NCBI GenBank assembly: GCA_031394735.1
Contig: JANMXI010000294.1
Coordinates: 1-64,000, forward strand
Origin: TMP-86 sp031394735
GTDB taxonomy: Bacteria; Pseudomonadota; Gammaproteobacteria; Steroidobacterales; Steroidobacteraceae
Length of the DNA stretch: 64,000 nt
Reading direction: 5' to 3'
Every line of letters starts with the position of its first letter. Within the stretch, counting starts at the first letter, position 1. Positions 35,565 to 43,774 of this stretch are shown here, one piece after another. Position numbers and translations under genes: made by a program. The notes beneath the pieces were generated by a model. The model had not been told where the DNA came from. It worked only from the letters and a program-made list of their open reading frames with translations, and did no database searches.

Positions 35565-35747
35565 GTCGATTTCCTCCAACGCAGTTTCACTTCAGCAACG
35601 GCTATTATCGTCGTCTGCTGACCACAAGTTAGCGTCGCCGGGAAAGAAACGCAATTTGTATCGTACAAACCACAGAAGATTGACGACCTGCACATGCCGA
35701 TGTAGCGTCCGACGCGTACCACCGATCATCGCAAGGATTGAACGATC

Positions 35748-37685
35748 ATGACGACACATCGCGACGCAACGTCGCACCGCCACTCTCTCGGGATGGACCG
35801 GAGCATTACCCGCCGTGATTTTCTCAGCGGCGCAGCCGTGGCCGTTGCGGGAGCCGGTGCCATCGGAGCCGGTGGCGCATGGGCGGGACAAAACAACGCT
35901 TCCACAGCGGCGCAGAGTCAGCCGGGATACTACCCGCCGCTTCGCCATGGCCTGCGCGGCAGCCATCCCGGCTCATTCGAAGGCGCACACGCGCTGCGTG
36001 ATGGGGCGCAGATGAGCGCGGCTACCGACCTCCCTGAAGACTACGATTTGATCGTGGTGGGCGCGGGTATCAGCGGCTTGTCGGCAGCGCATTTTTTTCA
36101 AAACAGCGCCGGCCGGCGCGCCCGCGTACTCATTCTCGATAATCACGATGACTTCGGCGGGCACGCCAAACGCAATGAGTTCGTGCTCGGCGGCCGTACC
36201 GAATTGTTGAACGGAGGCACTCTGCTGATTGACAGCCCGCGCCCCTACTCCCCGATTGCCGCCGACCTGATCCGGTCACTGGGCATCGATGTGCAGGCGC
36301 TCGCGCACAAGATCGAACAGCAGGATTTTTACGCAAAGCTCGGCATGCAGGCCGGTGTGTTCTTTGATCGCGAAACCTTTGGCGCCGACAAACTCCTGGT
36401 GGGGGTGGGCAGCACGCCCTGGGAGCAATTGCTGCAATCGGCGCCGCTATCGGCGCAGGCGCGTGCCGACATCGTACGCATCGAGACCGCCGCGGAAGAC
36501 TTCCTCCCCGGCCTGTCATCCGATGACAAGAAAGCGCGGCTGGCGCGCATGAGTTACCGCAGTTTCCTCGCCGATATCGTCAAGGCCGACGCCGCCGTCA
36601 TCGCCTACTACCAGCAGCGCACCCAGGGCGAATGGTCGGTGGGAATCGATGGCGTTTCTGCATTGGATTGCTGGGGCATCGGCCTGCCGGGCTTCAAGGG
36701 CATGCATTTGACTCCCGGTGCAACGCCGCAGATGGGTTACACCGCGGCGGGCTACGCCGACACCGGTGGCTCACCGCGCCTGCATTTTCCCGACGGCAAT
36801 GCAACCATCGCGCGCCTGCTGGTGCGCCGCCTGATTCCCGATGCAGTGCCCGGCGCGTCTGCTGAAGACGTGGTGTCAGCGCGAGTGAACTACGCTGCAT
36901 TGGACCGGCCGGCAAACCCCGTGCGGTTGAGACTCAATAGCATCGTGCTGCGGGCTCAAGCCCTGACTGCGCGCGGCGCTGCGCCCGCGGTGCGCGTGAC
37001 CTATCTCCGTCAGGGCAAGCCGGTCACGGTCCGCGGTCGTGGCTGCGTGCTGGCGTGTTACAACATGATGATTCCGTATCTCGTGCCGGAGCTGCCACCC
37101 GAGCAGCGCGTGGCGTTGCACAGCCTGGTCAAGGAACCGCTGGTCTACACCAGCGTGGCGCTGCGCAATTGGAACGCCTTCCACAAGCTCGGCGTCAGTC
37201 GCATCAACGCACCGGGCGGGTATCACAATTCCCTCCATCTGAATCAGCACGTGAACGTGGGTGACTATCGAAGCCCGACCTCACCGGAGGAACCGATTCT
37301 GCTGCACATGACGCGCACGCCGTGCAAGCCGGGTTTGCCGTACCAGGAGCAAAATCGCCTGGGCCGCGCCGAATTGCTCGCAACGTCGTTCGAGACCTTC
37401 GAACACAACATCCGCGAACAATTGGGGCGGACCCTGGCTGACGGCGGATTCGACCCTGCCAACGACATTACCGGCATTGCGGTGAATCGCTGGCCTCATG
37501 GCTACGCGCGCGAGTACAACCCCTTGTTCGATCCGCAACTACCGGTTGCGTCGCAACCGCATGTGATCGGCCGTCGACCATTTGGTCGCATCACCATCGC
37601 GAATTCGGATTCAGGCGCGGCAGCCTACACCGACTCGGCCATCGACCAGGCGCATCGTGCCGTACAGGAATTGCTCAAGGGTTGA
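35748..37685 (+). CDS. Tat-exported FAD-dependent oxidoreductase, spermidine dehydrogenase-like
   Basis: 645 residues. The twin-arginine signal SITRRDFLSGAAVAVAGAGA implies export of a folded flavoprotein to the periplasm. After YYPPLRHGLRGSHPGSFEGAH comes the FAD-binding Rossmann fold (DLIVVGAGISGLSAAHFF), then HDDFGGHAKRNEF. Late segments GIAVNRWPHGYAREYNPLFD and ITIANSDSGAAAYTDSAIDQA are amine-oxidase-like. The LRGSHPGSFEVAH-type stretch occurs in spermidine dehydrogenase-like proteins, so a polyamine or other amine is a possible substrate; this is tentative. ATG 35748 has AAGGA ahead; ATG 35793 (MDRSITRRDF) is also plausible. Confidence 0.78.
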   Translation: MTTHRDATSHRHSLGMDRSITRRDFLSGAAVAVAGAGAIGAGGAWAGQNNASTAAQSQPGYYPPLRHGLRGSHPGSFEGAHALRDGAQMSAATDLPEDYDLIVVGAGISGLSAAHFFQNSAGRRARVLILDNHDDFGGHAKRNEFVLGGRTELLNGGTLLIDSPRPYSPIAADLIRSLGIDVQALAHKIEQQDFYAKLGMQAGVFFDRETFGADKLLVGVGSTPWEQLLQSAPLSAQARADIVRIETAAEDFLPGLSSDDKKARLARMSYRSFLADIVKADAAVIAYYQQRTQGEWSVGIDGVSALDCWGIGLPGFKGMHLTPGATPQMGYTAAGYADTGGSPRLHFPDGNATIARLLVRRLIPDAVPGASAEDVVSARVNYAALDRPANPVRLRLNSIVLRAQALTARGAAPAVRVTYLRQGKPVTVRGRGCVLACYNMMIPYLVPELPPEQRVALHSLVKEPLVYTSVALRNWNAFHKLGVSRINAPGGYHNSLHLNQHVNVGDYRSPTSPEEPILLHMTRTPCKPGLPYQEQNRLGRAELLATSFETFEHNIREQLGRTLADGGFDPANDITGIAVNRWPHGYAREYNPLFDPQLPVASQPHVIGRRPFGRITIANSDSGAAAYTDSAIDQAHRAVQELLKG

Positions 37686-37960
37686 TCGTCGTACGGACAG
37701 GATTGAGTTGGCGGCAAATTTTGCAAAAATTTTCCATCATCAGCCCTGAGCAGCGTTTTCCTTCGCCTCGCACTCCGGTATCATCAAAACTGTCGCCAAG
37801 GCCAGACATTAACGTTTTTTTTGTTGCAATTGCTGCGCAGTTTTGGCTCTATGTACAGCCGTGTTGCGACGCGGGCAGCCGGACGTTCGTTAAGCTTCGG
37901 TGCCTGCCGCGACACTTCAGATGAGGTATCGAACAAGTGCAACAACCCCAGGGGAATTCT

Positions 37961-38278
37961 ATGAAACTTGCAACCACGCTTAAGATCACGGCCGCCGCCG
38001 CCTGCTTTGCAGCTTTGGCCGGATGTCAAGATCTGAAGCCTATCCAAGCCCAGATCGACGATCTTAAGGCCTCGGTCAGCAAACTGACTGGCGACACTGC
38101 GAAGGCGTCCAGCGACGCAGCCGCCGCCAACAGCGCCGCAGCTTCCGCTTCACAAGCGGCCGCTGGTGCGCAGAGCACTGCCAACCAGGCTCTCTCGACT
38201 GCTCAATCGCACCAGTCTGCGATCGATGCAATCAACGAGAAGATCGATCGCGTGTTCAAGAAGTCGGTATCCAAGTAA
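37961..38278 (+). CDS. Lpp-like outer-membrane lipoprotein
   Basis: 105 residues. Lipoprotein signal ending in the lipobox LAGC, so the mature protein starts at a lipidated cysteine. The rest is an Ala-rich heptad coiled coil (DDLKASVSKLTGDTAKASSD and onward) ending in KKSVSK with a C-terminal lysine. This is the Braun lipoprotein/OprI layout, in which the last lysine is joined to peptidoglycan by an L,D-transpeptidase; the gene at 38340 encodes one. RBS AGGGGAA lies just before the ATG. A strong terminator follows, as expected for a highly expressed single gene. Confidence 0.8.
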   Translation: MKLATTLKITAAAACFAALAGCQDLKPIQAQIDDLKASVSKLTGDTAKASSDAAAANSAAASASQAAAGAQSTANQALSTAQSHQSAIDAINEKIDRVFKKSVSK

Positions 38279-38312
38279 GTTACTGAGTTTTTGAAGATTG
38301 CTTGAAAGAAGA

Positions 38313-38342
38313 CGCCGCGCATCCGCGCGGCGTTTTTTTTTA
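38313..38342 (+). terminator. Rho-independent terminator of the Lpp-like gene
   Basis: ACGCCGCGC (38313-38321), loop ATCC, GCGCGGCGT (38326-38334), then eight T (38334-38341). The T-run directly meets the stop of the convergent transpeptidase gene. Confidence 0.92.
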
Positions 38343-39323
38343 AAGTTTTGGTGAGGGTGTTTTAGAGCGGGTCTGCGCGACCGGCGGCTCCACCCAACGA
38401 TCGACAGAAATTCGCATCGGCTCTCCGGTCTGCTCTGAAAACGCCTTCTCGGCTTTGTCCCAGTCGATGATGACTTGCTTGTGCGCGGTGGCGGCGACAA
38501 TCTGTCGCGTCAGTGCCGTGAGATCCTCGACATTCTTCGGGTCAGTGCCATCCAGCGGATGATGGACTTCCAGATACAGGGCGCCATCAGCCCCCCAGCC
38601 GGTCTTCAGACGCTGGTTGATGATGCGCACCGCGATCCCCACCGGCACTTCCTTGAACAGCGCCTCGATGTCCTCGGGATATAAACGGATGCAGCCATTG
38701 GTGATCTGCAGGCCGACGCTCACCGGCAGGTTGGTGCCGTGAATGAGATAGGAACCATTGGGAATGGCCAGCCGCAGAGCATATTCGCCCAGCGGATTGT
38801 CCGGACCCGGCGGAATGAAGGGGGGCAGCACGTCGCCCTCCTGCAAATGCCGATCGCGGATGGATTTGGGCGGATACCAGCTCGGCTTTTTTTGCTTGGC
38901 GATCACCTTGGTGGTGCCCAGCGGCATGGTGCGGCCGACCTGGCCGACACTGATCGGATACGTTTCCACCAGCGGCCGTCGTTGGGCGTCGGTTCGAAAA
39001 TAGAACAGCCGGCCTTCGGCCAGGTTGACCACGAGACCTGCGCGCGGCACGTCCGGAATGATCCGCTGCGTCGGCAGCGAGATGGACGTCCCCTCCCCGG
39101 GCAACCAGGCGTCCACGCCGGGATTGGCGGCAACGATCTCATCGAAGCCCAGGTGGTGAAGGCGCGCGATGTCCGGCAGAGTATCCTCATGGCGCGACTG
39201 AGTGACGCCGGGCTCACCGATCATGTCCTGTTGCGCGCCCAGCGCGTAAATTTCCGCGAACGCGGGAAATGCCACGATCAGTGCCAACAACCCGACCAAG
39301 GGCCAGTGTGGATTCACGCTCAT
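38340..39323 (-). CDS. L,D-transpeptidase (YbiS/ErfK type)
   Basis: 327 residues, exported (signal peptide ending AFPAFAE). An N-terminal LysM-like region (HEDTLPDIARLHHLGFDEIVAANPGVDAWLPGEG) is followed by the YkuD catalytic domain: GTTKVIAKQKKPSWYPP and HGTN ... SVGLQITNGCIRLYPEDIE, with the active cysteine in NGC and histidine in HGTN. E. coli homologues YbiS/ErfK/YcfS attach Lpp to peptidoglycan. It follows fabH by 5 bp, so it belongs to the rpmF-plsX-fabH operon, and it faces the Lpp-like gene. Confidence 0.9.
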   Translation of the reverse strand: MSVNPHWPLVGLLALIVAFPAFAEIYALGAQQDMIGEPGVTQSRHEDTLPDIARLHHLGFDEIVAANPGVDAWLPGEGTSISLPTQRIIPDVPRAGLVVNLAEGRLFYFRTDAQRRPLVETYPISVGQVGRTMPLGTTKVIAKQKKPSWYPPKSIRDRHLQEGDVLPPFIPPGPDNPLGEYALRLAIPNGSYLIHGTNLPVSVGLQITNGCIRLYPEDIEALFKEVPVGIAVRIINQRLKTGWGADGALYLEVHHPLDGTDPKNVEDLTALTRQIVAATAHKQVIIDWDKAEKAFSEQTGEPMRISVDRWVEPPVAQTRSKTPSPKL

Positions 39324-39328
39324 TCCGG

Positions 39329-40294
39329 CTACAGTCGGATCAACGCCGAACCCCAGGTGAGTCCGCCGCCAAACGCCTCCAGCAACAACAACTGGCCGGG
39401 CTTGATGCGTCCATCACGAATGCCGGCGTCCAACGCCAACGGTATCGAAGCAGCCGACGTATTGCCGTGCATCGTGACCGTCACGATGACGCGCTCCATG
39501 GGCATATCCAGCCGCTTGGCGATTGCCTCAATGATGCGGATGTTAGCCTGGTGAGGGATCAACCAGTCGATCTGCGACTTGTCGATGTGGTTGGCGGCAA
39601 GCGTTTCCAGAACGATGCGACCCAGCGTATTGACCGCGACCTTGTAGACTTCGTTGCCCTTCATGCGCAGAAACGCCTTGCCCTGGCGCACCAGATCGAA
39701 GCCGGTGGAGATGCCATCGGGGTAATACAGCAGGTCCTTGTACTGACCATCCGCATGCAAATGCGTGGAAATGATCCCCGGCTCCACGGAGGGCTTGAGA
39801 ATGACGGCGCCGGCGCCGTCGCCGAACAGCACGCAGGTGGAGCGATCGGTCCAATCGACCATGCGCGACAATGTTTCCGAGCCGACCACCAACGCACACT
39901 TGGATTCGCCCACACGCACGAATTTCTCGGCGACGCTCAAGGCGTAGATGAACCCGCTGCAGGCCGCCTCCAGGCTGAAGGCTGCGCAACCGTGGATGCC
40001 CAGCCGCTGTTGCAGCAAAGTGCCCACATTGGGAAACACCAGATCCGGCGTGGTGGTTCCGACGCAGATCAGATCGATGTCCCCCGGTCCGACGCCTGCG
40101 GCTTCCATGGCGGCGCGCGCGGCAGGGACCGCTAAATCGGTGGTGGTCTCACCGGGAACGGCGATATGCCGCTGTTCGATGCCGGATCGGGATTTGATCC
40201 ATTCATCGGTGGTCTCGACCATTTTTTCCAGATCGGCATTCGTCAGTATTTTTTTGGGCAGATAACTGCCGGTACCGGCTATGCGTGCGTACAT
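39329..40294 (-). CDS. fabH: 3-oxoacyl-ACP synthase III
   Basis: Starts fatty acid synthesis by condensing acetyl-CoA with malonyl-ACP. 321 residues. Catalytic cysteine in FSLEAACSGFIYALSVAEKF, histidine in IDWLIPHQANIRIIEA and asparagine in HGNTSAASIPLAL; N-terminal ITGTGSYLP-like AGTGSYLPKKILTN. It follows plsX by 3 bp. The usual next genes (fabD-fabG-acpP) are absent here. Confidence 0.95.
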   Translation of the reverse strand: MYARIAGTGSYLPKKILTNADLEKMVETTDEWIKSRSGIEQRHIAVPGETTTDLAVPAARAAMEAAGVGPGDIDLICVGTTTPDLVFPNVGTLLQQRLGIHGCAAFSLEAACSGFIYALSVAEKFVRVGESKCALVVGSETLSRMVDWTDRSTCVLFGDGAGAVILKPSVEPGIISTHLHADGQYKDLLYYPDGISTGFDLVRQGKAFLRMKGNEVYKVAVNTLGRIVLETLAANHIDKSQIDWLIPHQANIRIIEAIAKRLDMPMERVIVTVTMHGNTSAASIPLALDAGIRDGRIKPGQLLLLEAFGGGLTWGSALIRL

Positions 40295-40297
40295 GGG

Positions 40298-41356
40298 CTA
40301 GGAGACAGGCTCGATTTGTTCCGCGATTCTGGAAGGTACACCCTTGCGGGCTTCGAGTATCGCAAGCTCTATCGCTGTTTGGAAAGCGAAAAGATCGGCG
40401 CCGCCATGGCTCTTGATGACCACGCCGTTCAGCCCGATCATGCTCGCGCCGTTATAGCGGCGCGGATCGAGGCGGGTTTTCAGTGCGCTAAGGGACGGAG
40501 CGGCCGCGATGGCGCCGAGCTTGCGCAGCGGACTGCGCGTAAATTCCTCGCGTAACATGCCGGCGATCATGCGCGCCAGCCCTTCCATGGTTTTCAGCGC
40601 GACGTTGCCGGTGAAACCGTCGGTCACCACGACGTCCACCTTGTCGGAAAAGATGTCGTCCCCTTCAACGAAGCCGACATAGTTCAAGGGCAATGCGCCG
40701 ATCAAATCATGCGCCGCCTGTACCGCCTCATGCCCCTTGATGTCTTCTTCACCAATGTTGAGCAGCCCGACCCGCGGCCGCTGATTGCCCGTCAAATCGC
40801 CGGCCACCACCGCCCCCATGGTCGCAAACTGCGCCAGCTGTTGCGGGGTACATGACGCATTGGCGCCCAGATCCAGCATGAAGGTGTGCCCGCCATGCGA
40901 AGGAATGGAGGAAATGATGGCGGGTCGTTCGACGCCGGCGAGCATCTTCAGAACGAAATGCGCAGTGGCCATCAGCGCACCGGTATTGCCCGCACTCACG
41001 CAGGCGTGCGCCTCGCCGGATTTGACGAGGTCGATGGCGCGACGCATCGACGAGTCTTTCTTGCGGCGCAGGGCGTCGCGCGGATGATCGGTCATCTCCA
41101 CGACATCCGCGGCGTATACGCAGGTCAGATTGGCGGGAAGCGGTGCGGGGAGATGGCGGCGCAGGTCAGCCTCGCGCCCGACAAGGATCAGACCGATGTC
41201 AGTGAACTGCTTAGCCGCATTGAGAGCAGCGGGCACACAGACCGAAGGGCCGTGATCGCCACTCATGGCGTCCACTGCGATTTGCAGCGCTGCAGGCATG
41301 CTTACGCGCAACATGGTGTCTGGTGCCGCACCGTGAAAGGTGCCGGCGACAGACAC
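40298..41356 (-). CDS. plsX: Phosphate acyltransferase PlsX
   Basis: Makes acyl-phosphate from acyl-ACP for phospholipid synthesis. About 352 residues. Signatures: IAVDAMSGDHGPSVCVPAAL, CVSAGNTGALMATAHFVLK, MLDLGANASCTPQQLAQFA, VGLLNIGEEDIKGHE and VVVTDGFTGNVALKTMEG. The GTG at 41356 overlaps the rpmF stop (TAGTG); internal ATGs at 41314 or 41299 could be the true start, the latter closest to family N-termini. Confidence 0.93.
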   Translation of the reverse strand: MSVAGTFHGAAPDTMLRVSMPAALQIAVDAMSGDHGPSVCVPAALNAAKQFTDIGLILVGREADLRRHLPAPLPANLTCVYAADVVEMTDHPRDALRRKKDSSMRRAIDLVKSGEAHACVSAGNTGALMATAHFVLKMLAGVERPAIISSIPSHGGHTFMLDLGANASCTPQQLAQFATMGAVVAGDLTGNQRPRVGLLNIGEEDIKGHEAVQAAHDLIGALPLNYVGFVEGDDIFSDKVDVVVTDGFTGNVALKTMEGLARMIAGMLREEFTRSPLRKLGAIAAAPSLSALKTRLDPRRYNGASMIGLNGVVIKSHGGADLFAFQTAIELAILEARKGVPSRIAEQIEPVS

Positions 41357-41553
41357 TATTCTTCGTCGCTCGCTGCGTCGTTCTTGGTCTCGATGACCTT
41401 GCGGCCGCGATAGTAGCCGTCGCGTGAAATGCGGTGGCGCAGATGCGTCTCGCCGCTCTTCGACTCGATCGACAGCGCAGGTTTGTCCAAGGCGGAGTGT
41501 GAACGATGCATGCCGCGCTTGGAGGGTGTCTTTCGGCTCTTTTGAACTGCCAT
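41356..41553 (-). CDS. rpmF: 50S ribosomal protein L32
   Basis: 65 residues, MAVQKSRKTPSKRGMHRSHS, then a LRHRISRDGYYRGRKVI tail: typical gammaproteobacterial L32. It heads plsX-fabH as in E. coli, but the yceD gene that usually precedes it is missing; the divergent maf gene starts 125 bp away instead. Confidence 0.96.
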   Translation of the reverse strand: MAVQKSRKTPSKRGMHRSHSALDKPALSIESKSGETHLRHRISRDGYYRGRKVIETKNDAASDEE

Positions 41554-41678
41554 GATGATCCTATATAAACTATTAGCCGGTCGCGCCCGCGACAGCCGGT
41601 TTTTTTAAGCCCCGTATGGCGGGCGGCGTATCATAGTGATCAGCCGCCCCCCTGTCAAAATGAGTCGAGCGCAAGTCG

Positions 41679-42272
41679 TTGTTTTTGAAGTCTGAGAACC
41701 GTCTTATTTTGGCCTCGACCTCCCCCTATCGACGGCAATTGCTGGATCGGTTGGGGCTTGCCTTCAGCGTCGCGGCGCCGGGCGTCGACGAGACCATGCT
41801 GCCGAACGAAACCCCGTTGGCGCTGGTCAGGCGACTGGCGCGCGCCAAGGCCGCCATCATTGCACAAGCAAATCCGGGCGCCTGGGTGATCGGCTCGGAT
41901 CAGGCCGCAGTGCGCGGACGCAGCATCCTGGGCAAGCCCTTGAATCAGGAACGCTGCCTGGCCCAATTGAGCGCAAGTTCCGGGCGACGGGTGAAGTTTC
42001 TCACCGCGGTCGCCCTCCTGCGCAGCGGACCGGACAAGCCTCTGGAAGCCCTCGACACGACCTGGGTGACCTTCCGCGACCTGGACGCAGCGACTATCCA
42101 GCGTTATGTCGAGCGTGAACAACCCTTCGACTGTGCCGGCGGATTCAAAAGTGAGTCGCTGGGCATCACCCTGTTCAAGGCCATCGACTCTAGCGATCCG
42201 ACGGCGCTCATCGGCCTGCCCCTGATCGCCGTGTCAGACCTGCTGCGACAGGCCGGATTCGTGCTGCCTTAG
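41679..42272 (+). CDS. Maf-like nucleotide pyrophosphatase, YceF type
   Basis: 197 residues. Family motif LILASTSPYRRQLLDRLGL, then PGVDETMLPNETP, WVIGSDQAA (catalytic D), LGKPLNQERCLAQL, YVEREQPFDCAGGFKSESLG. It hydrolyses a non-canonical nucleotide. The neighbourhood (rluC on one side, rpmF-plsX-fabH on the other) matches E. coli yceF, a 7-methyl-GTP pyrophosphatase, so that subgroup is likely (inference). No ATG fits; TTG 41679 or TTG 41685 must serve. Confidence 0.87.
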   Translation: MFLKSENRLILASTSPYRRQLLDRLGLAFSVAAPGVDETMLPNETPLALVRRLARAKAAIIAQANPGAWVIGSDQAAVRGRSILGKPLNQERCLAQLSASSGRRVKFLTAVALLRSGPDKPLEALDTTWVTFRDLDAATIQRYVEREQPFDCAGGFKSESLGITLFKAIDSSDPTALIGLPLIAVSDLLRQAGFVLP

Positions 42273-42275
42273 CAC

Positions 42276-43313
42276 CTAAGTCTTGCGCGCCTTGGGTGCC
42301 CGCCCCGCCGCGGCAGCGCGCTTCACCGGTTTCTTCTTCACCACTTCCAGTTGATCCAACACGCCGGCCAAGTCAGCCGGCAACGGTGCGCTGGCATGAA
42401 ACGGTTCGCCCGTCCCCGGCCATTCGAACGCGAGGGACTGCGAATGCAGGAAGATGCGCTTCAATCCACGGGTTTTGAGTTCTGCATTGCGCTCGTGATC
42501 GCCGTACTTGTCATCGCCCAACAACGGGTGTCCGGCAAAGGCCGCATGCACGCGGATCTGGTGGGTGCGCCCGGTCGGAATGTCGACCTGCATCAGTGTG
42601 GCCAATGATCCGAAAAACTGGATGGGCTTGAAGATGCTCACCGACTCCTTGCCCGCAGCCGCGACCTTGACGTGCCGTTCGCCCTGGCGCCGGTTATCGG
42701 TTGCCAACGGCGCATCGACACGCTTCGTGCCGAGCTGCCAACTGCCCGCCACCAGAGCCATGTAGGTCTTGCTCACCCCGCCCTCGCGAATCAGTTTGTG
42801 CAAGCCCGTCAATGCGGCTCGCGTGCGCGCCACGATCAGGCACCCCGTGGTGTCGCGATCCAGCCGATGAACCAGCTCCAGATCTTCTTTCGGTCGTGAG
42901 GCGCGCAGCGCTTCAATCAACCCGAAGCTCATGCCGCTGCCGCCATGCACGGCCACGCCAGGCGGTTTGTTGATGACGATTACGCGCGAATCCTGGAACA
43001 GCACCGCGTTTTCGATCAGCTCGATCAAACTGCTCGAGGGGCGCTGGGTGACGCTGGGATCCGCCATGCGTACCGGCGGCAAACGCAATTCATCGGCTGC
43101 CACCAGGCGGTATTCCGCATCCACTCGCTTGCGATTGACCCGCACCTCGCCCTTGCGAAGCAGCCGGTAAACACGGCTCCGCGGGATGGATTTGAAGTGG
43201 CGCAGCAGAAAATTGTCGATGCGCTGACCGGCCTCGCTTTCCAAAATCGTATGGAATTCAATCGCGCTGCGTTTGCCCAGCTCGTGAACGGGTCTAATGG
43301 ATGCTTCATTCAT
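42276..43313 (-). CDS. rluC: 23S rRNA pseudouridine synthase RluC
   Basis: 345 residues. S4 RNA-binding domain at the N-terminus (QRIDNFLLRHFKSIPRSRVYRLLRKGEVRVN), then the RluA-family core with the catalytic aspartate in ELVHRLDRDTTGCLIVAR, and PTGRTHQIRVHAAFAGHPLLGDDKYG. RluC modifies U955, U2504 and U2580 in E. coli. Divergent from rne and adjacent to a yceF-like gene, as in enterobacteria. The C-terminal tail is Lys/Ala-rich. Confidence 0.94.
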   Translation of the reverse strand: MNEASIRPVHELGKRSAIEFHTILESEAGQRIDNFLLRHFKSIPRSRVYRLLRKGEVRVNRKRVDAEYRLVAADELRLPPVRMADPSVTQRPSSSLIELIENAVLFQDSRVIVINKPPGVAVHGGSGMSFGLIEALRASRPKEDLELVHRLDRDTTGCLIVARTRAALTGLHKLIREGGVSKTYMALVAGSWQLGTKRVDAPLATDNRRQGERHVKVAAAGKESVSIFKPIQFFGSLATLMQVDIPTGRTHQIRVHAAFAGHPLLGDDKYGDHERNAELKTRGLKRIFLHSQSLAFEWPGTGEPFHASAPLPADLAGVLDQLEVVKKKPVKRAAAAGRAPKARKT

Positions 43314-43774
43314 GGTTGGAAGCCTAAGTTCATAGAGGGTGCCACGTCCTAAGATATTGATTGCATTGACCCTGATTCGTGTCGGTGGTATCGTCCGAAG
43401 ACCGTGTCAAGTGCGGCCCCGCTAGTCGGAGGCCTTAAGGAAACCGGTTTTAACGTGGCGTTCCCCCGATATCGAAGGAGCGCTGCATCTTAGTTGGTTC
43501 TGGATATCCAGACCATCGCTCGGCCGATGAGATTGACGAAATCAGCCTTTTGGCGCCTTTCAGCTGCGTAAGCCTGGCACCAACCGACCGATTGGCGTTA
43601 TGAAAGCGGTTATCCGAGAAACAGGCCGATAAGGCGTGCTGTATACATTTTTGCAAGATTGGGTTGTTTGGATGCCGGTCGCGTGGCTCGTGATCGGTCT
43701 AACTCTGTTTGCTGTTGCGGCCCCCTCGCCAATTCTCAAGCTCTCCTCGGCCCCTATCAAATCAGTTGGGGCAA
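43314..43774 (+). promoter_or_regulatory. Long 5' region of rne (461 bp), probable autoregulatory leader
   Basis: No convincing gene lies between rluC and rne. E. coli rne has a ~360-nt leader whose hairpins let RNase E cleave its own mRNA (established). A similar length and the rluC-rne divergence suggest the same here. It contains the 14-bp palindrome TCTGGATATCCAGA (43499-43512) flanked by GGT/CC and several G-rich/C-rich complementary tracts. I cannot fold it by eye with certainty. Confidence 0.5.

Noticed and set aside
42262..42276. GTGCT/AGCAC hairpin at the maf/rluC junction
   Set aside because: Five-bp stem only; too weak to list as a terminator even though it fits the convergent-end pattern.
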